This document shows positions 43,522 through 52,130 of a DNA stretch of 64,000 nucleotides, one piece after another. Location: assembly GCF_014697625.1 (NCBI RefSeq), contig NZ_JACJSG010000005.1:161724-225723 (forward strand), given 5' to 3'. A program made the translations under genes and the position numbers. Positions within the stretch are counted from its first letter, which is position 1. Each line of letters begins with the position of its first letter. This stretch comes from Anabaena azotica FACHB-119. Its GTDB lineage: Bacteria; Cyanobacteriota; Cyanobacteriia; Cyanobacteriales; Nostocaceae. Below the pieces are notes generated by a model. The model saw only the letters and a list, made by a program, of their open reading frames with translations. It did no database searches and was not told the DNA's origin.

Positions 43522-44742
43522 ATGGCTCCCAGTGAAGCATCTGCCCCCCCAAAGCGCGTTATCGGTTTAATCAGTGGCACATCTGTAGATGGTATAGATG
43601 CAGCCCTAGTAGAAATTACTGGTAAAGATTTAGATATCAAAGTTGAGTTGCTAGCAGGACAAACCTATCCTTACCCTGCGGACTTAAGAGAACGCATATT
43701 AGCAATTTGTGCAGGAGAAGCTATTTCTATGTGGGAATTAGCACAAATAGATGATGCGATCGCCAGAGCTTTTGCCCAAGCCGCCCAAAACATTCAAACA
43801 GGTCATCAGCCAGCAACTTTAATCGGTTCTCACGGGCAAACTGTGTATCATCGACCACCAGAGCCAGGAGGAGAGGGGAAGAAAAACCTGGGATATACCC
43901 TGCAACTTGGTCGGGGTGCTTTGATTGCCTATTTAACAGGAATTACCACTGTCAGTAATTTCCGTGTTGCGGATATTGCTATTGGTGGACATGGCGCACC
44001 ACTAGTTCCTAGAGTCGATGCCTTTTTACTGAGTCATCCCCATGAGAGTCGTTGTATTCAAAATTTAGGTGGTATCGGTAACGTCGCTTATATCCCACCC
44101 CGTACCGATAACTGGCTGTCGCAAATTCGCGCTTGGGATACCGGGCCAAGCAATAGCCTGTTAGATTTAGCCGTAGAGCATCTCAGTGGTGGTACTAAAA
44201 CTTATGATGAAGAAGGTAAATGGGCTGCTAGTGGCACTCCTTGCCATCCCCTAGTAGAAAAATGGCTGACGCAAGAATATTTTCATTTACCGCCACCTAA
44301 ATCTACAGGTCGGGAGTTATTTGGTGTAGCTTACCTCAACCAATGTTTCCAAGACGCGGAACCATACCAACTCAGCCCCGCCGATATGTTAGCTACACTC
44401 ACAGAACTAACTGTAGCTTCCATTGTTCACAGCTACCGGACTTTTTTACCACAAATGCCACAGCTTGTATTCTTATGTGGTGGCGGTAGCCGTAACCTGT
44501 ACTTAAAGCAAAGATTACAACTAGCCTTAGACAAGATTCCCGTCTTAACAACTGATGAAGCAGGCTTAAACGCAGATTTTAAAGAAGCGATCGCCTTTGC
44601 TGTCCTCGCCTACTGGCGACAACTAGGTATCCCCGGCAACTTACCAACAGCCACAGGCGCACCGGCAGAAGTTCTGTTGGGAGAAATTAATCAGCAGTGG
44701 ACAGTGAAAAGTGGACAGTGGACAGTGGACAGTGGACAGTGA
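43522..44742 (+). CDS. anmK: Anhydro-N-acetylmuramic acid kinase
   Basis: 406 residues from the ATG at 43522; a TTG at 43492 would add ten residues. It has the AnmK family signature [20 protein letters not shown], the phosphate loop with [11 protein letters not shown], a [20 protein letters not shown] segment, [13 protein letters not shown], and LCGGGSRN. It phosphorylates 1,6-anhydro-MurNAc from cell-wall turnover for recycling, which fits with murT-gatD in the same window as cell-wall functions although they are not linked. The last ~17 residues ([16 protein letters not shown]) are translated heptamer repeats, so the natural end has been replaced or extended. Confidence 0.92.
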   Translation: MAPSEASAPPKRVIGLISGTSVDGIDAALVEITGKDLDIKVELLAGQTYPYPADLRERILAICAGEAISMWELAQIDDAIARAFAQAAQNIQTGHQPATLIGSHGQTVYHRPPEPGGEGKKNLGYTLQLGRGALIAYLTGITTVSNFRVADIAIGGHGAPLVPRVDAFLLSHPHESRCIQNLGGIGNVAYIPPRTDNWLSQIRAWDTGPSNSLLDLAVEHLSGGTKTYDEEGKWAASGTPCHPLVEKWLTQEYFHLPPPKSTGRELFGVAYLNQCFQDAEPYQLSPADMLATLTELTVASIVHSYRTFLPQMPQLVFLCGGGSRNLYLKQRLQLALDKIPVLTTDEAGLNADFKEAIAFAVLAYWRQLGIPGNLPTATGAPAEVLLGEINQQWTVKSGQWTVDSGQ

Positions 44743-44870
44743 AAAGCGGAAAGTGGAAAGTAAACAGTGAAAAGTGGACAGTGTGGAAATAACCTGATAA
44801 CTGACAACTGACAACTGTCAACTGATAACTGTCAACTGATAACTGATAACTGTCAACTGTCAACTGATCA
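44693..44870. repeat. Long tandem heptamer array overlapping the anmK 3' end
   Basis: About 25 units, drifting from cagtgga and cagtgaa to ctgataa, ctgtcaa and ctgacaa. The first 50 bp are inside the anmK reading frame and supply its stop codon. It ends about 20 bp before the next gene. Confidence 0.85.
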
Positions 44871-44889
44871 AGGCGAGGAAGATACAACG

Positions 44890-45330
44890 GTGGGTCACAC
44901 ATTTTTATTAGAACCAGGGCGCTGGAAAATCCAAGGCAGTTGGTTAGAACGGAATGATCTGCCCATCACTGTTAGGGGTATGATTTTGGTGGCTTGGAAT
45001 CGGGATAATTGGTTTAGTATGGCGGCAAAACTCGTATTTCCAGGTAGCGATCGCCCAGAAATTTCTTTACAGTATAAGGGGCGTTTGCATCAAGGAGAGC
45101 GCCAATATACTTTTTTACTCCAACATAGTATTTTAGGACAAGTGGAAGGCGAAGGTTGGATTGGTCTAGATACAATTGTACAGCGTTACTGGGTGATGAG
45201 CGATCGGCAACGCCGTAGCGGATTTGAAACCATGCACCGCGTTTGTGAAGATTCTTACTACTTAAGTAGCGGTGTGATGTCAGGTCATTTTTTAACCAGC
45301 ACAATGGAAGCCAGCCTAGAGCGTCATTAG
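44890..45330 (+). CDS. Conserved hypothetical protein, beta-rich
   Basis: 146 residues starting at a GTG. Composition and pattern suggest a beta-barrel of lipocalin type: FLLEPGRWKIQGSWLERNDLPI at the N-terminus, then alternating strands such as MILVAWNRDNWFSMAAKLVF and YTFLLQHSILGQVEGEGWIG, and a C-terminal helix. I do not recognise a named family. No signal peptide or membrane segment. It is bracketed by heptamer arrays on both sides and probably follows anmK in transcription. Confidence 0.65.
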   Translation: MGHTFLLEPGRWKIQGSWLERNDLPITVRGMILVAWNRDNWFSMAAKLVFPGSDRPEISLQYKGRLHQGERQYTFLLQHSILGQVEGEGWIGLDTIVQRYWVMSDRQRRSGFETMHRVCEDSYYLSSGVMSGHFLTSTMEASLERH

Positions 45331-45390
45331 TCAGTTGACAGTTGACAGTTGACAGGTGACAGGTGACAGGTGACAGGTGACAGTTGACAG
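45331..45390. repeat. Tandem heptamer repeats
   Basis: Eight units of cagttga and caggtga, starting at the base after the stop codon of the preceding gene. Confidence 0.85.
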
Positions 45391-45496
45391 TTATTGTTCT
45401 CCTCTGCTCCTCTGCTCCGTTCCCCTCCTGGGAGGGGCTAGGGGTGGGTTGCTCCTCTGCTTCCCCCAGTCCCCTTCCCCCTTCCCCCTTCCTCTT

Positions 45497-45643
45497 AAGG
45501 GCAGGTTTTTCATAAAGTAATCAGTGAGGACTATAAGATTCAGGAAATTATCAGACTTTCATCTACCCCTACACCCCTACACCCTTATACCCTTACACCC
45601 TAAAATCAGTGTTTTTGGGTCGAAGTGTAAAAAACCTGCCCTT
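45497..45643. repeat. Inverted-repeat element with AAGGGCAGGTTTTT arms
   Basis: AAGGGCAGGTTTTT (45497-45510) and AAAAACCTGCCCTT (45630-45643) are perfect 14-bp inverted arms around about 120 bp with cccctacaccc units. A 70-codon plus-strand frame across it is only translated repeat and is not called. The surrounding 45391-45942 spacer holds C-rich tracts and no gene. Confidence 0.65.
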
Positions 45644-45942
45644 GAAAGCTTCCCCCTTCCCCCTTCCCCTTTCCCCATCTTCGTAAAGTTTTTGTGTACT
45701 TTGAGTTATTTAGCTACCGAAATTTGGGCAGACTAGATTTATATAAAAATCCCAACTACAACATCCTTATGAGGATATATCTATCTATTTTTCCTACCTT
45801 GAAGAAGAGGATTAAAGGTTAGAGACTAGGCGAGAGAGGGATTTTTATATCCTGTTGTGTAATTGATTACATAACAATCCATTTTGAAAATAAAGAACAG
45901 TAAAAACCCTTCCCCTTGTTGAATATTGGAATCCAATTCTCT

Positions 45943-47505
45943 ATGTCAGACCCCAACATGAATCGTGTTCTTGGCAATAGATACCAGCTTCAGGAGTTAA
46001 TTGGTTCTGGAGCGATGGGTAAAGTTTATCGTGCTAAGGATGTTTTGTTGGGAGGGGTTCCTGTTGCAGTCAAATTTCTTGCTTTATCGATGCAAAATGA
46101 AAAAATGCGTTTGCAAGAACGCTTTGAGCAAGAAGCCAAAACCTGTGCTTTACTGGGGCAAAAAAGTATTCATGTTGTGCGCGTAATGGACTATGGCGTA
46201 GATGAAAATAAAGTTCCTTTCTATGTCATGGAATATTTACAAGGAAAAAGCCTCAGCCAAGTAATTCGCAAGCAAAATCTATCTTTGTCCAGGTTCGTGA
46301 GTATTTCACGACAAATTTGTTTGGGTTTACAGTGCGCTCACGATGGTATTCCAGTTGATGGTAAGGTGTACCCAATTATTCATCGTGATATTAAGCCTAG
46401 TAATATTCTAGTAATTCAAGACCCAAGTTTTGGCGAATTGGTGAAAGTTCTAGATTTTGGTATCGCTAAATTATTACAATCAAATGTCGACCAAACAAAA
46501 TTTTATCTGGGAACACTAGCTTATTCTTCGCCCGAACAGATGGAGGGTAAAGAATTAGATAATCGCTCAGATATTTACAGTTTAGGTGTGATGATGTTTG
46601 AAATGCTCACAGGCACTTTGCCGCTAGTCGCACCTACTCATTCTTTTGGTGCATGGTACAAAACTCATCACCAGCAACCGCCACGTACTATTACGAATGT
46701 TGGTTGTGAGTTAGCAATTCCTCAAGAAATAGAAAGTTTAATCATGCGATGTTTAGCTAAGACAGCGAAAGAACGTCCGCAAAATATTGGGGAAATTTTG
46801 GAAGTTTTAGAGTCTCTGGAACAGCAACTGACTCAACAGTCATTTAGGCAAGATAATCACAATGACTATCGCTCTACCACTACCTTAACCCTGAACGCTG
46901 CACCTAAACTAGAAACAAATGTTGATTCCCAACCATTTTTATCAAAGGAAAAAACTACTTACAACATTTCCTGGCCTCAAAATAAACCAATTGCTGATAT
47001 TGTTTTTCCTCAACCTATCGAATTTAATGGGGAAACCCTACCCGCTTTATGGGTGATGCTGTCAGAAACAGAAATTTTCAAACGCCTGAGTTGCACTCGT
47101 TACAATCAATTTTTGTTCATCACAGCACCTCACCCAATGCTTTTATGGATAACGGTAATCTACAATCGTCAACATGGGGCTAAATGGTTGCCCTATTATC
47201 TTGATCTCAAAACTACAGTTAGTCAAGAAATAGTCAAGTTATTAGTCAAAACTGGGGACTATCGTTTACTTTTCTTTGCACGGGAATCACCAAATCGCTG
47301 TTCTCATGTTTTAACTGCTAGTATCGCGCCTATTCAGCGCCAACGGCTGCAACAGTGGATGGCGACGGCTAAAACATTTGTATCATATGGTGATCCCCAA
47401 ACGAGTAAAAACCTTCTCAAAGGGGAATACCAAAAGATTAAACCCCAAATATTGGCAAAGTTGGCAGCTATTGATACAGATACTCCAGTTAACCTATGCG
47501 GTTAA
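45943..47505 (+). CDS. Serine/threonine protein kinase with C-terminal domain of unknown function
   Basis: 520 residues from the ATG at 45943 (MSDPNMNRVLGNRYQ); TTG at 45916 and ATG at 45958 are alternatives. PknB-type kinase domain at about 8-290: LIGSGAMGKVYRA as Gly loop, VAVKFL with the ATP Lys, IIHRDIKPSNIL as catalytic loop, VLDFGIAKLL with an intact DFG, and LAYSSPEQMEGKELD. A linker then leads to a ~170-residue soluble C-terminal domain (from about NISWPQNKP) that I do not recognise. No membrane segment, unlike many PknB-type kinases. Substrate unknown. Confidence 0.9.
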   Translation: MSDPNMNRVLGNRYQLQELIGSGAMGKVYRAKDVLLGGVPVAVKFLALSMQNEKMRLQERFEQEAKTCALLGQKSIHVVRVMDYGVDENKVPFYVMEYLQGKSLSQVIRKQNLSLSRFVSISRQICLGLQCAHDGIPVDGKVYPIIHRDIKPSNILVIQDPSFGELVKVLDFGIAKLLQSNVDQTKFYLGTLAYSSPEQMEGKELDNRSDIYSLGVMMFEMLTGTLPLVAPTHSFGAWYKTHHQQPPRTITNVGCELAIPQEIESLIMRCLAKTAKERPQNIGEILEVLESLEQQLTQQSFRQDNHNDYRSTTTLTLNAAPKLETNVDSQPFLSKEKTTYNISWPQNKPIADIVFPQPIEFNGETLPALWVMLSETEIFKRLSCTRYNQFLFITAPHPMLLWITVIYNRQHGAKWLPYYLDLKTTVSQEIVKLLVKTGDYRLLFFARESPNRCSHVLTASIAPIQRQRLQQWMATAKTFVSYGDPQTSKNLLKGEYQKIKPQILAKLAAIDTDTPVNLCG

Positions 47506-48176
47506 GCCAACCCCCCAAGGGTAGCAAGGCAGGAGGTGAAGTCTTCTAACTTATCCAACAACGCCTATAAATTACAACTATTTTTTGATAGATCAGCTAG
47601 TCACTCTAGCTCAAGATTTACGCAACTGGCACTTGGGGTAGGGTGCGTCAGATGTGGAAAATCCTTGAATATGTACGAAATTATTGGGGCTGACGCACCC
47701 TACAGTTAGTTTGATTATGACACTTGCGTAAATCCTATAGCCTAAACGCCTCTATATTGTTACAGATGATTACTAATATGTAAACTTTTATAAAATAAAT
47801 CTCTAACTAGGTTGTAAGCCTTATTCGTAATAAATATAATAATCAACAGTGTTAGTGAAAACAGAAGCTCCTGATTAAATATTAAGCAGGGTATTCAGGC
47901 TTACAGCATTCAAAGATTGAATGGTCATAAGTACAATCTAACTAACAGGAGTTAAATCAAGAAAATTTACTAGCACTAGTGGATTAATAGCTACAGAGCT
48001 AAACAAGTTAAGTGTAAATAATATTTGGCAATTAAGTAAATGCCATGTTTAGTTTTGAGTTATTGGTTTTAGTGTTGAGTTGATTTTGTCGAAAGTTGAC
48101 GCCCCAACATCCCCAGCTCTTTTCCGCCCTGGAACTGAGCAAGAGAAGGAGGTCGCCCACTGCGACACAAATTTCT
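47506..48176. other. Spacer of about 670 bp with one MITE-like element
   Basis: Apart from the element at 47613-47736, I see no gene or clear signal. A good ribosome-site-like aggagttaaatca at about 47948 is not followed by a start codon. Confidence 0.5.
47613..47736. repeat. Full-length MITE-like element (AGGACTTACGCAA family)
   Basis: AAGATTTACGCAACTGGCA to GACACTTGCGTAAATCCT, about 123 bp. It carries the gtagggtgcgtcagatgtgg and ggggctgacgcaccctac core, the same form as at 27348-27470 in opposite orientation. Confidence 0.85.
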
Positions 48177-48374
48177 CTATGCCATAGTGGAGCCAGAATC
48201 TAAGCCCCACTGATGCTTGAGTAATTCTTGATAGGTGGCTTCGCGGACAACCATTTGCTCATAAAGCTTGACCAAAAAATCTTTCGCTTGGTCATGGCTC
48301 ATATTCTGCACTTGAGTAGCAAATGAGCGAATGCTGAATTGTTGTTCCAAGGACAGTTGAATTGGTTGGTTCAT
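48177..48374 (-). CDS. nblA: Phycobilisome degradation protein NblA
   Basis: 65 residues. QLSLEQQFSIRSFATQVQNMSHDQAKDFLVKLYEQMVVREATYQELLKHQWGL is the NblA pattern (two helices, cited here in fragments: SLEQQFSIRSF, then SHDQAKDFL and KLYEQMVVRE). NblA binds phycobiliproteins and directs them to the Clp protease during nitrogen or sulfur shortage. AGGAG lies seven bases before the ATG. Nitrogen control by NtcA is expected for the family, but I did not find a clean GTA-N8-TAC site in the 48375-49005 upstream region. Monocistronic. Confidence 0.93.
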   Translation of the reverse strand: MNQPIQLSLEQQFSIRSFATQVQNMSHDQAKDFLVKLYEQMVVREATYQELLKHQWGLDSGSTMA

Positions 48375-49005
48375 AACAGACTCCTAATAGACAAGGTGTA
48401 AAAGTTATGTCGGTCAGAGAAGTCCCACAGGAATAGGACTTGTGATAGTGCCTGCCCTATATTGTTCCTCTGTATTAAGAAAGATAACAATTATTTGACA
48501 GTTTTGCCCACATCCTTAATGGGTAAGTTTTGGTTTTTTTGCTTTGCACTTGAGCCTACTGGTATATTACCCAAGTCTGTTTTGGCAGATTTAAGGTAAA
48601 GTCACCATTTTTGCTTACGCATTTCATTTACACATCTTTTCTTGTTGACTGCTGACTGTCAACGGTTAACCGTCAACAGTGAACAAATACCTAAGCAAGT
48701 GTGTAAACTAAAAGCGTCATAGTTTACCTAAAATGACCTCTTAAGCCGAAAACTTCTCTGAATGAGAAGATTAACGGCAGGATAAGAAATCATTAGTATT
48801 AAGATCGCATTATATGCGTCTTACTTTATTATGTGCAAGATGTCAACCGACAAATTTTAGATAAACTCAGCCGCAAATTGGGATTTTGTTGGCTAAAAGT
48901 ATTTTTATCAAGTTGCAAATAGAAAAAATGCTCAGGTTGAACAAATTGGTGAGTATATTTACTAAATTGGTCTTTGGTCAATAGCTTTTAGCTGTTGACT
49001 GTTGA
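48375..49005. other. nblA upstream region and downstream spacer of the PP2C gene
   Basis: No gene. It should contain the nblA promoter on the minus strand. A short AGTCC...GGACT stem lies at about 48420-48440 in the probable nblA leader. Some heptamer-like ttgactg units occur near 48645-48680 and 48990-49005. Otherwise no recognisable structure. Confidence 0.45.
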
Positions 49006-49725
49006 CTATTCGAGGGCGACTAGGACGACGGTGATGTTGTCGTGACCTCCTTGTTGTTTGGCTGCTTCAACTAGGGAATGGGCGGATTTTTCTAAGACTG
49101 AAGATTGTTGCAGCTGATCGGCGATCGCACTATCAGCTAGTTCTTCTGTGAGACCATCACTACACAAGAGTAAGCGATCGCCTGCTTTCACATCTAGGGG
49201 TTGCACATCGACCTGATGTAGGTCTTCTCGACCCAAACAACGGGATAACACATGGCGGAATGGATGAATCCTGGCTTCCTCGGCGGTGATGTCGCCGACT
49301 TGGATGGCTCTGGCTACCCAGGTATGGTCTTCAGTAACTTGCTCTAGCTGTGTCTGGCGCAACCGATACAGGCGGGAGTCACCAACATGAGCGCACCAAG
49401 ATTCGTCACGGAACATGACCACGACGACTGTAGTACCCATATCAGCGCGTTCAGGATGACTTTGCTGATCCTGAACAATGGCTGCGTTAGCACGCCATAA
49501 AGCTTGTTCTAGTAATTTAGGCGATGGCTCAGGAGCATCCCAATTAGATGTCAAATATGCTTGAATTTCCGTTGTCGCGATGCGACTGGCTTCTTCACCC
49601 CCTGCATGACCGCCCATACCATCAGCAACGATGAAAAATCGCCCTTCCGGGTCGATATAGTGATAATCTTGATTATTGGAACGAATAAGACCCGGATCGC
49701 TCAGACCCGTGAAGTTGAGTTTCAT
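49006..49725 (-). CDS. PP2C-type serine/threonine phosphatase
   Basis: 239 residues, complete PP2C (PPM) domain. It has GLIRSNNQDYHYID, the metal-binding FFIVADGMGGHAGGEEAS, MGTTVVVVMF, CAHVGDSRLYRLR, LLLCSDGLTEE, and QGGHDNITVVLVAL. These supply the Asp residues for the two-metal centre. It removes phosphate from Ser/Thr, opposing kinases of the PknB type found twice in this window. It starts 22 bp after the stop of the UbiB-like gene on the same strand, likely one operon. Confidence 0.93.
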   Translation of the reverse strand: MKLNFTGLSDPGLIRSNNQDYHYIDPEGRFFIVADGMGGHAGGEEASRIATTEIQAYLTSNWDAPEPSPKLLEQALWRANAAIVQDQQSHPERADMGTTVVVVMFRDESWCAHVGDSRLYRLRQTQLEQVTEDHTWVARAIQVGDITAEEARIHPFRHVLSRCLGREDLHQVDVQPLDVKAGDRLLLCSDGLTEELADSAIADQLQQSSVLEKSAHSLVEAAKQQGGHDNITVVLVALE

Positions 49726-49747
49726 AAATTTTTACTGCAAACAAAAA

Positions 49748-51484
49748 TTAATACATTCGGTCGTAACGGTCGAGGCGGAGCAGCAATCGAATCAGTGTTA
49801 CTGCAACTGCTGCGGCGATGAAGCCAGCTAGCAGGGCTAACCATACATAATGATTTACTAACAAAATAGTAGCTGAAAGGGTAAATCCACTGATTATCAA
49901 AGCGTAGCCGATGCCAATTTGAATGTTACCCTGTCGCCGGAGGAGTCGTTCTGTTTCTATAGAACGCACTCGCACACGCATATCTCCGCGTTCTAATTTT
50001 TCTAGGGTATCTTCTAATCTACGTGGTAATCCAAAAGCAGTGGTACTAACTTGGACTGCTTGGCGGCTTAATTCATTGAGGAAAGTATTGCCGTCTGAAC
50101 CATTCATATCGGTCATAATTTGCATTGCATATGGTTGGGCAACTTCCATAAAATTAAACTCTGGATCTAAGCCTTTGCCTACCCCTTCTAGAGTGGAAAA
50201 GGCACGCATCACAAAGGTGAAAGTTGCAGGAAATCTAAATGGTTGATTATAAGCTATTTCGTATAAATCATCACTAATGGCAGCTACCGATTGATTTTCA
50301 AAGGGCTTATCCATGAAATTATCGAGCATATACTGCACCGATCGCCGCACAGGCCCCATGTCATCTACGGGTGCGATCGCCCCCAAATCGATGAGAGACT
50401 GGACTACGCGATCGCCGTCTTTTTGGGCTATGCCAAACAGCGTTTGCATCAGCCCTTCGCGGACATTGGCTTTAATCCGCCCCATCATGCCAAAATCGTA
50501 GAAAATTAAAGCACCATCGGCACTGACAGCAATATTTCCAGGGTGAGGATCGGCGTGGAAAAAGCCGTTATTCAGCAGTTGCATGAGGTAGGCTTGAGCG
50601 CCTTGACGCGCCAGTACCTTTCTATCTAAACCTGCGGCTTCTAGCGCCTCATATTGGCTAATTTTAATCCCTGGCAGATATTCCAACGTCAACACTCGCG
50701 GCGACGCATAGCGCCAATACACCTTGGGGACTTTTACCCAGTCATGTCCGCGAAAATTCCGGCGAAAAGTATCAGCGTTTCGCCCTTCGTTGAGATAATC
50801 AATTTCTTCCCAAAGAATGCGACAACATTCTTCATAAATCCCGATCCAATCTCGTCCCTTCCCCCATTTAGGATGGCGTTGAAAGTAATGGGCAATACCC
50901 TTAAGAATTTGTAAATCTATTTCAAATAACTTTTTTAATCCTGGTCGTTGAATCTTGACAACCACAGACTCACCACTATGTAGCACAGCCTTGTGTACTT
51001 GACCTAAACTAGCTGCTGCTAAAGGTATCGGTTCAAAACTATGGAAGAGTTCGGGAATTTTTTTCCCTAATTCTTGCACAATAGTTTTTTCTACTTGCTC
51101 ATAGCTAAATGCTGGTACTTTGTCTTGTAGCTTTGCCAACTCATCTACGTATTCACTGGGGAATATATCTGCGCGGGTAGAAAATAACTGCCCGACTTTG
51201 ATAAATGTCGGCCCCAAATCCAGCAGAGTATTACGAATCCAGACTGCTTGTGCTTTACGCCGCGCAGCCTGTTTTGCTTCCGTGACACCGCCAGGATAAC
51301 TCCAAGATTTGTTGTATCGCCAAAGTTTGAACATTAAGGTCAAGACAAAAGACCAAATGTCCACAAAGCGCCGCTTGCTAGAGTAGTTTTCCCGATTCCA
51401 ACGGTAAGCCTTATCTGAATAAGTAGTTTCCATATCTTGCGCGTACCGTTGGTTTGTTACTGAATCACCTGGAAGAAAAGACAC
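49748..51484 (-). CDS. ABC1/UbiB (AarF) atypical kinase family protein
   Basis: 578 residues from a GTG at 51484 with AGGGA seven bases upstream; ATG at 51433 (METTYSDKAY) is the alternative. Signature elements of the family: KVGQLFSTRADIFPSEYVDELAKLQDKVP (the KxGQ motif, in the cited stretch LGPTFIKVGQLFSTR), AAASLGQVHKA, VVVKIQRPG with the ATP Lys, GFFHADPHPGNIAV and IFYDFGMMG. Two membrane segments lie at the C-terminus (IGYALIISGFTLSATILL and WLALLAGFIAAAVAVTLI). In plastids and cyanobacteria these kinases support prenylquinone and tocopherol metabolism in thylakoids. Co-transcribed with a PP2C phosphatase. Confidence 0.9.
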   Translation of the reverse strand: MSFLPGDSVTNQRYAQDMETTYSDKAYRWNRENYSSKRRFVDIWSFVLTLMFKLWRYNKSWSYPGGVTEAKQAARRKAQAVWIRNTLLDLGPTFIKVGQLFSTRADIFPSEYVDELAKLQDKVPAFSYEQVEKTIVQELGKKIPELFHSFEPIPLAAASLGQVHKAVLHSGESVVVKIQRPGLKKLFEIDLQILKGIAHYFQRHPKWGKGRDWIGIYEECCRILWEEIDYLNEGRNADTFRRNFRGHDWVKVPKVYWRYASPRVLTLEYLPGIKISQYEALEAAGLDRKVLARQGAQAYLMQLLNNGFFHADPHPGNIAVSADGALIFYDFGMMGRIKANVREGLMQTLFGIAQKDGDRVVQSLIDLGAIAPVDDMGPVRRSVQYMLDNFMDKPFENQSVAAISDDLYEIAYNQPFRFPATFTFVMRAFSTLEGVGKGLDPEFNFMEVAQPYAMQIMTDMNGSDGNTFLNELSRQAVQVSTTAFGLPRRLEDTLEKLERGDMRVRVRSIETERLLRRQGNIQIGIGYALIISGFTLSATILLVNHYVWLALLAGFIAAAVAVTLIRLLLRLDRYDRMY

Positions 51485-51530
51485 TCTGATCCCTAAACTG
51501 TTTCTTGTAAAACGCCATTTGTCTGTAAGT

Positions 51531-51565
51531 CTTGACTAATGACTAATGACTAATGACTAATGACC
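51531..51565. repeat. Short tandem heptamer array (tgactaa)
   Basis: Five near-identical tgactaa units, between the 51570-51896 gene and the UbiB-like gene. Confidence 0.8.
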
Positions 51566-51569
51566 AAAT

Positions 51570-51896
51570 CTACACTGAACTGCTGCGATAACGTTGTAAC
51601 TCATTACGCAATAGGGCAATTTCTGCTCTTAATTCGTCAATGTTGGCTTGTAAGTCAACTGACTCAGCGACAGTTTGTCCGCTACCTGTGGTTGTTTGTC
51701 CTGCGCCAGCCGCCGCAGAGGCTCGGTTTGCCCGTTCTAACACTTCGTCGGTAAATTGACGTAGCTGTTCTCTGGCTTCTGCATCGAATTTACCGATTTC
51801 ACTCAAAGCATCTGTCACGGCGACTTCTAGACGCTCGTTGAGGACTTCGGCTACAGCTCTACCGACGAAAAAGGCTTGTACAAGAGGGTTACTCAT
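51570..51896 (-). CDS. Conserved cyanobacterial hypothetical protein with coiled coil
   Basis: 108 residues. The N-terminus has PLVQAFFVGRAVAEVLNERLEVAVTDALSEIGKFDAEAREQL, cited in part: FFVGRAVAEVLNERLE and ALSEIGKFDAE. A Gly/Ala/Thr linker follows, then a C-terminal coiled coil (ANIDELRAEIALLRNELQRY). It resembles the small DUF6825-type family common to cyanobacteria and plastids; no function is known to me. It lies upstream of the UbiB-PP2C pair on the same strand with an 85-bp gap containing heptamers. Confidence 0.75.
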   Translation of the reverse strand: MSNPLVQAFFVGRAVAEVLNERLEVAVTDALSEIGKFDAEAREQLRQFTDEVLERANRASAAAGAGQTTTGSGQTVAESVDLQANIDELRAEIALLRNELQRYRSSSV

Positions 51897-52130
51897 AAAT
51901 TTTTGTTACGCTCATCCGCAAGAAGATTATAACTTGCCCGTATGCTTTACGGCTTCCTTCTGGCGTAGTTATGTTGAGTTAGCCGTTTCCACATCTAATA
52001 ATTGTAACTATATAGATATATAATCATCTAATTAAAATTACTGGTTTGAGTATTAAAAGAATATAAATTTTTGTTTGTAGTAAGCACTTTAGTGATGAGT
52101 GAGTCAGGACTTTAGTCCTGACTACAAACA

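Noticed and set aside
45524..45736. 70-codon plus-strand ORF in a C-rich region
   Set aside because: It translates C-rich repeat units inside an inverted-repeat element (HPYTLIPLHPK, FPLPPSPFP).
48375..49005. Search for an NtcA site (GTA-N8-TAC) upstream of nblA
   Set aside because: No clean match found by eye; only partial half-sites.
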